A stretch of 64,000 nt of DNA, from the NCBI RefSeq assembly GCF_026230105.1, contig NC_079483.1:18841312-18905311 (forward strand), given 5' to 3'. The notes beneath the pieces are model-generated. The model had not been told where the DNA came from. It saw nothing but the letters and a program-made list of their open reading frames with translations, and did no database searches. How positions within the stretch are numbered: position 1 is the stretch's first letter; every line of letters starts with the position of its first letter. Source of the stretch: Diorhabda sublineata. Taxonomy: Eukaryota > Arthropoda > Insecta > Coleoptera > Chrysomelidae. Both the position numbers and the translations under genes were made by a program. Below are positions 48,940 through 62,172 of the stretch, piece after piece.

Positions 48940-50107
48940 ATTGTTTTTTGTTTTTTAACGTGCCAATGTTCGATACGTTTTTATTTAAACTTGAAAAAAA
49001 AAACTGTTTGTTTCTATAATCGATTATTTCTATTGAAAGAAAATTTATATATTTTATACATGTTTTAGACAAGTTGTGTTTTTAATGCTGTCGTGTGATT
49101 TTTAATTGATATTTTTATTCTATTTGAATGTTATTATTATATCGCTAATAAAACGTTTCATATTATTCTTCTTTTTTATTTAAATACCACCTGGGGTTAA
49201 CAATTATACATCTCACCGTTTTAATACAAGTTATACGACGTCAAGTGTTATACGATGTAAAAAAAGAAGAAGAAATTAATGTCATTTGTCTTTTTAAAAT
49301 AAGAAAAAATATAGTTATTTTGGAATTAATAAATAAATTTCAACTCACACATCCATATTTCCTTTATATTTTGCAGTTTTTATGTTAAATCTAAAATACA
49401 CGCGTATAAGAAGTCTGCTTTTAATAGTCCAGTCATTTCATACATTTTGAAATGCAAAAAAAAGTCAAATTCAGTTTTTTTTCAATAACTCGGTTTTGTG
49501 TTGAAATACGATAATTTTGGATAGAAACTTTTTTGTTGCTTTTTTTACGCTCTACAAATTTGGTTCTATACAATTGTCGCCAATTGTTGATGGTTATTGA
49601 GTTATCGATCGAAAATCAAAAATTTTTATTTTTTGTTATAAACTCGATGAGTATAATGATATTGATTTTAATTTTTCTTGTGTAGTAACAGAAAACAGCA
49701 CTACATTTATATCTGTGCGCATGTGTATCGTTGTGCTGATAGCGCATGCGCACGACGTGTGCCTTGACAGACCCCAGTTCTATGTAAAATTTTATACAAC
49801 GATTAACCGCACCTAAAATTTATCGACGTGACCCTGTATATTTCATCTAATTAACATTTGTTGATGAAAAAAAAATTGAAAAACAAAATTTGATGCATAG
49901 TTAATTTTCCTTGGACCTATTTTAAGAATTTATCGAGTGTAACGATAATTCCATCGAAACCAAACGAATATTATTAATTTCATGAATAATTATTCAAATT
50001 ATTAAATCGCCCGTTTATGTAGCAGCATTTTTAAAACATTGACAACAATGCAAAAACAAGTTGTTGGAAATTAAACTCTCCGGCGATCACTTCGCGTCGA
50101 TCAGTTG
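48940..50107. other. Intergenic region between the TULP4-like gene and the GPCR
   Basis: The TULP4-like 3' UTR probably ends after the AATAAA at 49147-49152. At about 49427 a TAGTCCAGTCA sequence matches the end of the foldback element at 47519, so a second related element probably starts here. I could not find its other end. A CCCTGTATAT oligomer lies near 49841. No gene is visible. Confidence 0.45.
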
Positions 50108-50167
50108 ATGATTCCGATTGAATTTAGTGCTGTTCGTTCTTTTTATATATATAACCATGGACGTTGA
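50108..50167 (+). promoter_or_regulatory. Upstream ORF overlapping the GPCR start codon
   Basis: An ATG at 50108 opens a 19-codon frame whose stop (TGA, 50165-50167) lies past the receptor ATG at 50157, in a different frame. If the transcript starts upstream of 50108, this overlapping frame should lower receptor translation. The transcript start is unknown. Confidence 0.45.
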
Positions 50168-53100
50168 GTGTAGTGAAGAAATATTCGGACCTCGGCACGA
50201 TTCTTTACAAGTAGTTATCCCTTTAACGATACTATACGTTATAATATTCATAACCGGCACTATCGGGAACGTGAGTACTTGCATAGTGATATCGAAAAAC
50301 AAAACGATGCACACAGCCACCAATTATTATTTATTCAGTTTAGCCATATCGGATCAACTTCTCCTTTTATCCGGCGTTCCGCAAGAAGTATTTTTGTTTT
50401 GGCAACGATACCCGTACATTTTCGGCGACAGATTTTGTTTCATGCGAGGACTGTCCAACGAAACTTCCAGCAACGCCACGGTTCTTATAATCACGGCATT
50501 CACCGTCGAACGATACCTGGCTATATGTCATCCTTTCCTAGCGCACACGATGTCGAATTTATCCCGGGCTATTAAACTTATTATATTAATTTGGTTGTTG
50601 TCTATATGTTTGGCAATACCGCAAGCTATGCCGTTAAAAGTTGTCGGGAAGTGTCCGCAGTGCGTCGTGGAAGAAACCATCATTGATTACAATTTCGAAA
50701 TTTCGACTATTCTTTTCTTTATTGCACCTATGACTGTAATTACGGTACTGTATATTTTAATTGGGGTTAAATTGAGATCGAATAGTGCCGAAAAGAGGAT
50801 CACAAGTACGAAAATAATGAGACGTTCTTCGAAAAAAGTTGTTAATATGTTAGGTAAGATCATATTTTTTTATTCTATAATTTTTTTTTACCATTCGTTG
50901 TTGCGAACAAAAAAAACCTACGAGGATTCTATAATAACATTGAGGTTGGGTTTGAGGGAGGTAATTACAATATACGGAAGGTGGAATTACTTTTAAGTTA
51001 GGTTAGGTTCTACTCAATACCATTATTTATACAAAATCTCATCTAACACGTGCAGTCATCGTGGTGTTGTCATCTTAATTTGTGTATTATAACGATCTAT
51101 AACGCACATGTGTAATTCTGTGGTCTTTGCCATTTTCAAGAAATTAATGGCGGCCGCGTTTGCGCGCGGCTTTGATTTCTCCCGTCATGTGGTCTCGGAA
51201 TGTAAACAAAACAGACAGACTTGGATTTGCTTGCGTTGTATTTCACTTAAGCATTGTCATTTGGCTCGTCTCTTATTTTAACTTTATTATTTATATCTGT
51301 AAATATTATTTCTTTCATAAAACTTCTATAATTTGAATATATGACCTAATAGTGAATAACATTATTCGATCATTTGAACAGACCACTGTTTCGCGCGCTA
51401 CTCTTATTGGAGCCGCCATTAATTTCTTAGCTCGAGGCCAACCTATCGTGTGAATGACCTCTCGTGTCCAGACTTTCCAATACAGGGACTTTAAATATAA
51501 TTTTGCAAATTATCAATTTTTACTTGTTTTTTTTTTAAATGATTAGTCTCTAAAGAGACCTAAAAACAAAATGATTTAACAAAAAATGAAAAGTTGAAGA
51601 AAATAAATGAAACTTTAAGCAAACCTTTAGTCCAATTTATTTTTGGTCATAAGATGCCGATAAATTATCATTTTCAATAATTTTTTTTCATTTTGATTAT
51701 GTTTCCGACGCATTTAAGTTGAGAATAGCCAAAAAAAATCCAAAAATATAAAACTTGTTTTTAATTAAACTAGGTTAGGTTTCCACAATGAATAAAAATT
51801 ATAATACAATTGATAATTTAATGTTATTCTTATTTTTCCATTAACTTAATGTTTCCTGGAATATTCAACGTCTTTGGACCTCCCGCATGTCATTTTTTAA
51901 TAATTCTCGTCCTCAGCTAAACAACTGAGGCCAAAATTTCAATTGTTAAAAATTATGGTAAACAGCCTCCATTTTGTTTTTGATTCTACTTCAGAATTTG
52001 ACACATTTTTCAAAACAACTTGGCTAAGTGGTCGTGTTCTCGACTATAATAAAGCAGCAAGTTGAAACTGGTGTAAAGTTTGTCAAGACTTGTCACTGCT
52101 ACATCCGGTGTTGATGTCCTTTGTCGTGACCTTGATTTTATGCATCAAAGATCGTTTCCATAACCCGGTCAACCGGTCCCAGTTGTTTGTATTTTCCGAA
52201 CCTCAACCTATTGCTAATGAAGATATTTTTAACCTAAAATGTAAAATTCAAAATCTTGTTTTTCAATTGTGGCTATTAAAAATAAACAAATAATATTTAT
52301 TATTTATGCATAAATGTAAATTACAGCTTTTTGATACATTATTTTCAACAGCATCGGTATAAACAGCTAACGGTATTTTAAATATCATTTTATCTCTAAT
52401 TAATTCCAATATGGTGTCATAAAAAATAAGATTTAGCGAGAGTAGAAAATCAATAAAAAAACTTTATACAATGGATTATCCAAAACCAAGTGAATCATCA
52501 TCATGTTTTTTGTTTATTATAAATTGGATTCTTAATATACTTTTTCATCCGTAAAACTACAATAAACTCGTGGAGTACAATATTTGGAAGAAATTTTCAT
52601 CATTACAAGTCATCTTAAGCTGTTTCTACATATACGAGGGTCAAACGAAAACTTTTCAACCCAACAAGCTTCAGATGTAATTATAATATGGATTTAAGAC
52701 TAAGCTACAAACAAATAATGATAATTTGGATGTCCCCATTTAACTTCAGTGATGCAAATAATTTATTCGATTTTTAAACCAGTTTGCCGCTTTTTTTTGA
52801 TATTTTTTAATCACCCGTCTGGTATTACTTCACATCGATGCCGTTCTATTTAAAAAAATTATTCTTTACCTAATCCAAATTATCAAAAAGTTAATTAGAA
52901 TCACCTTATAAATGGGAATATATCAAACAAAGCGAGCCTGCTACGAAAATAAAGGCATCTGTTAGGAAAACGTTGCCAAATCTAGTAAAATTTCTTGATT
53001 TAATAACATTTATTTGTCATTAGGTCGATAGAAAAGAAACAAACATTTATTATAAATAAGAATGTTGCTATTAATCTTATTTTATAACACACGATGTTCT

Positions 53101-56100
53101 TGTCGTCATATTATTTTATTTTTTTTGTATAATATAATCTCAAATATCTGTTTCAACAAATTTCCAATTTCAAATCACTTTTATAACTTAATGTTATACG
53201 AATCTTTAACAAATTGAAATTATATATAAAAATTATTTAATACAACAGTAGAATATTTGTTTGGTTCGATGTATAGATGATATTTTAATTTGGTCAACTG
53301 TAAAAGCCGCAGTCACGAAATACAAATCTGCTGCAAGAAATAGCAACGTTGCCACTTTTAAATTACTATCAGTTATGTTAGCGTCTTAAAATTCTGTTAA
53401 GTTAGAATCCTTAAAAATATTGTATATTATAAAAAAAACGTATCCAAAGTGATTGAATTCTGTTCGTATTGTGTGTGTTTATTAAATTATATTTACAACA
53501 ACACACGACAACAACAACAACAACCTATTTTACGTTAAAAAGTAAACAATATATATGGAAGATACCAGACGTACCTTCGTTAGAGTCAATTTGGCAACAT
53601 GGTTAAATTATGACCGTTGTTTTTTAAAGTCTTGTATCGATACATGGGATAGATAATCTTGTATATAAAAAGATATTTTTCATGTTTTGTTCTGTTCACA
53701 ACTTTTTTATGCTGTGGACAATATTTAAATAAAAAACAAAGCACAATTCGTGAAAATAATGATGTTTCATTTCGTGTAAATGACTAATTTGAATCGATTT
53801 ATTTCAATTAGAATTATGTAGAAAAGAAACAGATATTGTTCAATAATTGATATAAACAAATATTTTTATCAATTAGTAATAACTATTAATTATTTACTAA
53901 TAATTAGTATTTCAAGGTACTTCCGTCGATCAATAAAATTAATTATAACAAAATAACATGAAATGTCGGCTGGTTTTTTACATTACATCGGCAGTAGAAT
54001 AAATTTTAATATGGATTTCCGAAATAATAAATAAATATAAACAAACAAGTCATTTTAATAACCTATAAAAAGAGAAATGTTATAAGGACCGAATAATAAA
54101 AACATATTTTTTATGTTTATCTAGCGAAATATATCTAAAAACAAAATGTAAACAAACCGATTGGAACTTTCTGTGATTTCCTACATATGAATAGGAAAAC
54201 TTGTTTTGTACTTCTTATTAATTGTTTCTTATTAACTTTAAGGACGAAAAAGTTAATTTCACAAAAGTGATTCAATCAATCAACTGATTTAACTAATATT
54301 TGTTAGGTTGTTGAACCGGATATAACTAGAATCCAACTTGTATGTAACAAAAATGGCTGGCGCTACATCTGCATGAATATATCAGAGGTGCTTTATTTGC
54401 TTTTCATCAATATTATGTTATGTTATTTAAAATAAAATAAAGACGTCGATTTACAAAATTAAATTTAAACATTTTACGAACCATTTTCTATCCGTCACAA
54501 AGTTAACATTGACAACTGTTTATTTGTTTCGCGCCAAAGTCAACGCCTACTATACGCATGTACCATTGATTTTTAATTATTTATTATAATATATATAAAT
54601 CGTTTTCTAAATAATTGAACATTATCTTCGAAAAAAATAAAATATTCAGAGTTATAGTCATGTCTTGCTGTTCAGCTTCTTTTCTATCTTGAATGGCATT
54701 TCAAGTGATATTTCTCCAAGGTTTGTAGAAGGCAGGTTGCCCGATAACGTGGATGTGACTGAGGGAAAACCGTTACGTCACAAATACGATTCCAAAAATA
54801 AACAGTTTTTACGTTTGATTTGTACTGTTTGTGGTTAACTGTTTAATCTAAAATAGTGTTATTTTCTGAGACGTAGCAGAGTTGATGATAATTTTGAAAT
54901 AAAAAATATTAGAAATATATTACCGGGTACCCTATCCTCTACCAGCCTTGATCTTTCTTCACGTAAAATGATCTTTCAATGACATTTGACAGTAATGTAG
55001 TCATATCAACTTTAGTGTATTGAAGACCGTGAATATTTATTTAGAACTAATTCACAACTTCCTTGAAATGTGTTTTTTGACGGAAAAGTAGTAGAATGAG
55101 ATGATCTAATAATATAAAATAAATTTTCTGACACTTCCTACATATAATTTAACAATTTGCTGTGATGGTCGTTGTACTTAAGTAATTATGTCATAATGAA
55201 ATGTTGAAAACGAGGAAGCTATTTAATATTCAATATCAATATAGTCATTGACAATATTTATAAAGTTAAAGCATTGGAAATAAATGATTGTAAGTGTTTA
55301 TAATAATGATCTAATTTCATGGAAAAAAAAACGCGTCAACATTACGTCGTAAAATTAAATAAAAATCAATATCAGCATAAAATGAAATTTTACTAAACAA
55401 AATTTACTTCAATAAGAAGAAATTGAGAGGATGATAGATATATAATTACCAAGCAATTTTTTTCACTACGGTGAACTTATTCTAAGAATCATTATAAATA
55501 TAATACACCTTCCATAATTATCTATTAATACAGAGTGTGCTAACTTTAGGTTTATGAATCTCGTGTGGTAGATATACATAACCATTCCACTCTATATATA
55601 TTTAGAATAAAATATACGTTTATTCTATAAAATGTTTTACAAGATGGCTAATGGAAAAACGTAGCAAAACGAAATTAAATTCCACACTTTTGATCTTGTA
55701 ACGTTTGGCAACGCTGTCAAATAATGTCTAGACACCAGCTTTTTATAATATTTTAAAAACATATTTAGGTAGTTTTTCTAGTCAAAATAGATTAATGGTT
55801 GTGTAAATAAATGTTATGTTGGAAAGTTCAGTTCATTTATTGCGTTTTGTTGAATGCTTTCAATTATCTACTAGTTTAAAAGTTAAATCTGCTAAACAAC
55901 ACTGTTCTAATTTGCATAAAACACAATTTTACTCGTATAAAGTGAACTATAACCTCTATTAAAATGCATTACTAGATTTAAACAGAAAGTCCGTTTTAAA
56001 TTGGAGAAATGTTTTTTTCAAAAAACGAATATTGTACAAATTATATTTCAAATATTCAAGTTCGGTTTGAGTACATTGAAAGCCATAGACTCTTTAATAA

Positions 56101-58042
56101 ATCTACGATTGTTGCTATGTACATAAACATTAATGACATAAAAAGTTAATTGAACATGCAATAAGCAATAGAAACAATAATCATTTATCAATTTGTTAAA
56201 AAAAAAGTATTCTCAACTCAAAAATTATGTAAATTCAACATGCAAAAATTGTTAGAAACTAACCTCAATGTAAAATCTAACTTCTAATGAAAATTCCAGA
56301 TACGTTTGTTACAAAATCACGAAAACTTCAATTTTTAAATGATAACTAATCTGATCAAAACATTATTTTAGTTGAAATTGCTCGAAAATAACTTATTAGA
56401 AGGTCCATTTTTTAACGTGTCTTGTCCTACTATGACTAATAGGTTCCCGCCCACACAACTACGCGATAAATTTTTAGGCGCGAAAGGCATAACTAAATAC
56501 ACTGAGAAAAGTGAAAATTCATTTTTCAATGTGAAATTACTTGAATCAAATTTCACGTTTAATTATTTTTCCTAAACTATACACAGTGAATTGCCAAAAA
56601 TTAAAGAGTTAAAAAATTCAATAGTCAGCTTAACTGAATTGTCAATCTAAATAGAGTGTGTAAAATAGCTGGTAAAGAATGGTTTCGAATATTTATAAAA
56701 AGAAAACTTGACCCATCAATACATCTATAAGTTTAGTACCACTACGATTCTTCCGCTACTAGCGTTATTTGACCTCAAGTCAAAATGTCAATGTTGCCTT
56801 TATCTTATACCGCTTTATACTTTACAAATTATTCTAAAAGTTTGAATCTACGTCTCGTCCATATCACGTTTTATTATGAATAAATTTAAAAAATAAATTA
56901 ATATTTGTTCTTAGTGTCACTATTTGATCTTGTTTTCTCAGTGTATTCTGTTGTAGTGTAAGTTAAATGACAATACGATTTCAAATACTTTTATGAGTAA
57001 TTTCTCACTCTGTATTCGTATGCAATATTATTTACAATTATTCCTTATTGTATTGTAACTTTTAATGGGATTATTTTTTTTGCAGTGGCCGTAGTAATAA
57101 CGTTCTTTTTATGTTGGGCTCCTTTCCACATACAGCGGCTATACGTCATTTATAATGTACCCACTAAAGAAACTCGGGACGCGTATATGCAGATCTATGG
57201 AATTATCACTTACATCAGCGGTTTTCTATTCTATACGTCAGCTACGATCAACCCGATTCTTTACAACATCATGTCAGCAAAATTTAGAGACGCTTTTAAG
57301 GTAAGTTCACACGTTCTATTCAAAATATTTAATTAAATTAATCAAATCTTGAGGATCTTTATTTTCTGTTTATGATTCATTTCAAATTATTATTGTAAAT
57401 GTTGTAAGGAACGTTTTTTATCAAGGCTAAGCAAAACTAATAATATAATTATTGGTATATTAATAATACTTATTATATGTTGGTATTTTGGTACTGCATC
57501 AAATAATTGAATAAAAGTTTTACACTATGAAAATCTACGGATGTTGTAGGGTGACTACGAGGTCGAATTTATACAACGTTGCCAATCTTTGAAAAAAAGC
57601 ATCGAGGTTAAGGGAATTTGTTATAATGAGGTTAATCGATATTAAAAATGTTTTTCATAATTTATATATTTGATATAATGAAATTATAAAGAGTTATAAC
57701 TATTAGCTGATTCATAGATTTTTTGTTAGAACGTAGCGAGGTAATAAAAATACTGTATATAGACTGATTCATATGAGATATTAAGAGATACAGGGCGTTA
57801 AAGTTGAAATTGAGTGATTTTGTTTCCAGGAAACCTTCTCATCGTGCTGTTTTCGCGGAGGCGGGATTTACAAACCACAAAGATCTATATCAGTAGTTTC
57901 TAAATCTCTGACGAAATGTCAGGATTCGACGGATTCGGGAAGCAGAAATAATTCCCTTCAATCGGTTTCGATCACGCTTCACAAAAATTATTTTAGTTCT
58001 ACGGTAGGAATTGGAGAAAAAACAAAAATAGCACACGTGTAA
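50157..58042 (+). CDS. CAPA/pyrokinin-type neuropeptide GPCR, 374 aa, three exons
   Basis: Exons 50157-50853, 57086-57300 and 57830-58042 (TAA); GT-AG, phases close. It is a rhodopsin-family receptor of the plasma membrane, expected to couple to Gq/calcium. All seven helices are visible: GNVSTCIVI at the end of TM1, NYYLFSLAISDQLLLLSGVP (TM2), ERYLAICHPF after TM3, LIWLLSICLAIPQAMPL (TM4), TILFFIAPMTVITVLYILIG (TM5), CWAPFHIQRLY (TM6) and NPILYNIMS (TM7). The TM3 and loop-2 cysteines (DRFCF, CPQC) are present. HTATNYYLFSLAISD and HTMSNLSRAIKLI are typical of insect CAPA and pyrokinin receptors, relatives of neuromedin U receptors. I lean to CAPA but cannot separate the two. The ATG in ACCATGG was taken as start. 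The N terminus is short and has no N-glycosylation site. Confidence 0.92.
50854..57085 (+). other. Large GPCR intron 1
   Basis: This 6.2-kb intron separates the TM1-TM5 exon from the TM6-TM7 exon. It is AT-rich, with a CAA microsatellite near 53510, an inverted-repeat element at 51138-51428, a TATACGAGGG motif near 52632, and several GGCAAC motifs (near 52971, 53343, 53591, 55704). A less AT-rich block at 56370-56560 has open frames on both strands but no exon-like ends. No other gene was found. Confidence 0.6.
51138..51428. repeat. Element bounded by a perfect 17-bp inverted repeat
   Basis: AAGAAATTAATGGCGGC at 51138-51154 is repeated exactly in inverse at 51412-51428. Both ends are CpG-rich just inside (GTTTGCGCGCGG; TTTCGCGCGCTAC) and the middle is AT-rich with no open frame. 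It fits a miniature inverted-repeat transposon, but no target duplication is clear. ATGGCGGC also resembles a YY1/Pho-type site, so a paired regulatory site is an alternative. Confidence 0.6.
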
Positions 58043-60524
58043 TATTTAATGGAATGAGCAACAATTACCACTTCCTATGGTTCAAGTGATAACGTTGCGG
58101 ATGAATCGTAGGTGAATTATTAAAATGTTTTACGGCTCGAAGGACCAAATTCAGTTATTTGTTCCAGGTTTACCAGCACCACTGGCGATTTTCCAAGAAA
58201 ATCGTCGCTGGAAGGAACTATTTAAATTATTTTATTTCATAGTATATGTAGTTTTAGTAATAGTTTATTTATATCTATATTTTTATACCAAAAAAAGTTA
58301 TCTTGTGATAAAAAATGAGTTTACTATTTTTGTTGTTATTATTTCACCATTTTACGAATCGGTATAAACCAAATTTGAACAAACAAACATCCATAATGTT
58401 TACAAAATAGCATTCAAAATTTTTATATTATATGAAATATCTTATTGATTAAACAAAATATTAGTATAATTGACGATATATTTTTACGCGAACGACTTTA
58501 AAAAATCACAACGTGACAACTATGTAAAACACCATATGTTGTTGTCAACTTATCATAAAAACAGCTTAAAATGATAATAACCGTTACACCAATTGTTATG
58601 TAGTAACTCTGCGTATTGAAATAATTTTTAATTTATTTTACAATATAAACAACATTTCTGTATACAAATGTACGACAATTTATTCTATATGTAATTAAAA
58701 CAAAGTTTTTAAATTTATAATAATACTGGAACATAGACAACACAGTAAACACGAGTGATGGCAGAAATCCATCGAATTCTATATAAACACCTACTGTTTC
58801 GTGTTCATTTTATGTTATTAGTTACACGTCAAACACTGTCATTAGGAAGAGGCGGCTGTCAATAACACTTCCGTCTCTACTATGTGATTCTCGCGTGCTG
58901 CGCATAATAATGAATATATTTAATAGGGTGTCGTGGATGATTTCGTGTGTGTGTTTATGCTTTTGAGGAATAATCTCGTTAGGAATTGTGGTGAGTGGCA
59001 TTTAATATATCTAAATAAGTGTTTATAATATAATTTAATCTTTGATTCATAAATTACGAAACACTCACCTTAGAGTGTTATTTATCTTGACAAAATTGAC
59101 ACCATTAGAATCAAATATTATCTCCATTAAGTTGTGTTTTTATTTTATATTCAGTAATTATTTTATATAAGGATATGACAATAATAGCAATACTTATAAA
59201 TTTATGCACTTTCGTCGAGTATCTAAAGTATTAAAAACAATGTTAACGATTTTAGAAGAATCAGCTGGAATAAATCGAAATCGATTATTAATTAAGAGAA
59301 AAGTATCCGAAAGTAATATTTTTATTCTTTACATAATAGAAATGCAAAAATATTTTTATGAATCTCAAATATTTGCTGTGTAATATTTGTTCAATTGTTT
59401 CACTGTCCTTTAGTTGGGAAGAATAAAGGAAGTAACACCCCCTATAACTGTATTGTTATACACAAAATTTATTTAGAAATATTCTTCAAAATCAAAAATT
59501 TGAGAATTACAAAAACAAAAAGTTATAAACATGAACCATAGATAAAACTAACGAATTATCAATTATTTTCACATCATGGTTGCCAGCTTTATAACTACTC
59601 TGCTAGGTAAATCTAGAGGTGTGAAAGGAAAGTTAAAAATTAACTTGACATTTTAGAATCGCCTTTATAATTATAAAATAAGGGTTTTAGGTTATTATAT
59701 TTGTATCAGTCAAGGTATAATTTGGGATCAATTATTTTGAAATAAATATTCTTTCTCTATTCAGTAACATTTTCCATATAATAAGACATAAACTATGCTT
59801 GAGGTAAGACCCATCTCTATTTGCAGATTGCTATAAACACGATACACCCTCGTATAAAGTGTTTAGACGAGACATTTGGAACAATTGGAACTAAAAAATA
59901 CTGTGAGATTAGTTGCTGTAGAATCCGAATTAATTATATATTTATTTATAATTTGAACAATCAAGCAAATTAGTCTTTTGGTTTTGGTTCATATTGAACT
60001 CCCAGTCGACTCAACGTGATCTGTGGTTTTAGATACTATTAAAACTGTTAGCGACGCCATCTTCACTTCCTACTACGAAAGTTGCGGTTTTTCTATAGAA
60101 AACTGTAAAATATTTTTTATATCGAAGTATAGAGATGTAGATTTCTTTTTACAACTTTATGAGTTTTAAAATAACAGTTCGTTGAAGCAAACTTTTATCA
60201 TTTTTTAAAGTAAAAACTGTTTCTTTATAGGAACGAAACGTATTTTAACTTTATATATATTAATAACAAAACGTAGTTTTGCTGAAACTACCATTAAATA
60301 TAATTTTAATCACGAATTTTTACGCATACCTAAACAGATATTGGAACTAATTAAATAAACGACACATCTCTAGCTGGATTTGTAATTATACCAGTTAAAT
60401 GATAATAAAATACGTAAATGTTTTATGTATATATTATATACATTTATGGATAAATTATGAGAAAATATATTGTAGGAAATATATATTTACAGTTCTTAAT
60501 AAAAGTTATTACGAAATTTTTTTT
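58043..60524. other. Intergenic region with a promoter-like segment
   Basis: No supported coding exon. At 58782-58787 there is a TATAAA box followed by an initiator-like TTCATTTT about 25 bases on. A CpG-containing stretch runs to a TTGTG/GTGAGT splice donor at about 58990, as in a noncoding first exon on the plus strand. A TATACGAGGG motif (reverse) lies near 59846. The rest is AT-rich and featureless. Confidence 0.4.
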
Positions 60525-61461
60525 TTATTTGCTATCCTTTGGTCTATAATCGGGATTAAAAGGTACTCCATATGAAGGGCTTGGTAATATTGGTACTCCA
60601 TAAGAAGTACCAGGCGGTGATGGTACGCTTGCGGATTCAACAGCTGATTTTATTTCAACCGATGAAGACATGGTAGTTGATGGTTTTTCAGTAGATTTTT
60701 CTTCCACCTTAGGTGGTCCGTAGTGACCGCCCTCGTTCTCCTTCAAACCATAATTAATATAATAAACTTCTGGTGATAACTGTTTATGAGGTACCGGCGT
60801 GGGTAAAAATATCTTTTGTTGTTTTTCCTTTTCTGATAATACGTATACTATGGTTTTTTCTTCGGTTTGTGGTTGAACTGGTACGATCGGCGACGGTTGC
60901 GGGAAACGGGGAGCTTGAATGAAAATATATCTATAAAGTTTTTTTTTAGAAGGTGCAGGTAGAGGTACCGCTTCCGTGGGCTTAGCTTCTTCCGGCGGTG
61001 GTTTGAAATAGTAAACGAATTTAGAAATATCTATTTTCTCGTGTTCAGGTTTGGGGTAACTGTAACCGGATTCCCCGTAGCAGAAATACGAAAGCTCCAA
61101 AATAATCCCAATGCACTGTAAACAACGAAACAGTCGAGAAATTTAGGCAACACGTTATACAGGTTTGATTTTATTAATATTTTTCAACGTATTTGTACAG
61201 AATATGAAAGTTTATCGGTTATTCAAAAATTTTAGTCATATTATTATCCATATTTAATACAAATTAATAATAGAAATATATAATAATGAAAAAAATAGTA
61301 ATAATCAAGTTGACGAAGTTATGCAACACATTATACAGTTCCCATATTGGAATAACGTGTATAACGCGCAAGCTATATTGAATATAAAAAAATGTATGCA
61401 ACACACTATACAATTCTCGTATTGGTATTATCTGTATTATACTTACCAAAATTTTCATCAT
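60525..61461 (-). CDS. Tweedle-family (DUF243) cuticular protein, 201 aa
   Basis: Two exons on the minus strand: 61447-61461 (MMKIL, donor GTAAGT) and 60525-61115, in phase 0. A secreted structural protein of the cuticle, thought to bind chitin. The split signal peptide reads MMKILCIGIILELSYFCYG. The Tweedle core follows: YRYIFIQAP, SPIVPVQPQTEEKTIVYVLS, then PTPVPHKQLSPEVYYINYG. The tail holds two SYGVP motifs, common in cuticle proteins. The very short first exon that interrupts the signal peptide is normal for insect cuticle genes. The length fits the family. Its neighbour at 62627-63923 has the same strand and the same exon plan. Confidence 0.92.
61116..61446 (-). other. Tweedle intron with a short tandem duplication
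   Basis: Sequence around ATGCAACACATTATACAG at 61321 recurs in diverged form at 61395 (ATGCAACACACTATACAA), each followed by a TATTGG stretch, so about 74 bp is duplicated. A third, weaker match begins near 61147. No coding role is seen. Confidence 0.55.
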
Positions 61462-61927
61462 TTTAAACTGAATGTGAAGTAGGATCGTACTTCCAGATTT
61501 AATGGACATTACAGCAGTTTTATTACCGTCCCACTCATCACAAATTAAAGATGCAAATATCACATAACTAGTGATAATGCAATTAGCGAGTGGTTATGAT
61601 ATAAATGAAAGTGACACATTTACTATTTCATAAGATTATTTTATACGAATTTCAACCGTATAGCAACATCAATAAGGGCGGTTATACAAATCAACAATAC
61701 GTTGAGGGTAAAAACATTCGTATTATGCACGGAGTAGAGTGGAACGTTTCATTTAAGCAAAGTTTTCAATTAAAATGTTTTATTTCCATTCGAATACGAC
61801 ATTATATTGTTTATTTTTGCTTCAATAAAAACAATTTCGTGTTTATTATAATTATAATTTAATATCGGCAACGCAGAACGTGTGTATAGAGCACGAACTG
61901 TCAAAATGTAACGATTCCCATATCAAA

Positions 61928-62172
61928 ATGACCGCTGTGGGGTAAGTAAATGCTTTGGTCGTAAACTTCTGCGTGCGGATTTATTAGCTTTGTGAAATTA
62001 TTTTAGGTTGTTAGTTTTATTGGGAAAAACGACGAAATGCGAAATTTCCTCCTGGAAATGTGGCTTTGCTGGATTTTTTCTAAATAGATCCTATTATAAA
62101 GTCGATTGTTTACCTCACGGTTGCTATTTTGACGTTTATCAGCTGTTTCCTTCGATTCGTATATTCAGCTAA
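61928..62172 (+). CDS. Possible small two-exon peptide gene, 59 aa
   Basis: ATG at 61928, exon end 61941 with a consensus GTAAGT donor, then a 65-bp intron ending ATTATTTTAG and exon 62007-62172 (TAA). The product would begin MTAVGLLVLLGKTTKC, a short hydrophobic start, and then hold more cysteines (SSWKCGF, VDCLPHGCYF). The intron size and sites suit an insect gene. However, one ATG-stop lies just upstream, the hydrophobic part is short for a signal peptide, and there is no support from homology. It may be chance. Confidence 0.22.

Noticed and set aside
50118..50156. GPCR start at 50118
   Set aside because: That position is TTG; the ATG at 50157 has a good context and a sensible N terminus.
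61264..61563. 99-codon minus-strand frame across the Tweedle intron
   Set aside because: Its first part overlaps the true first exon; the rest reads through the intron and its tandem duplication.
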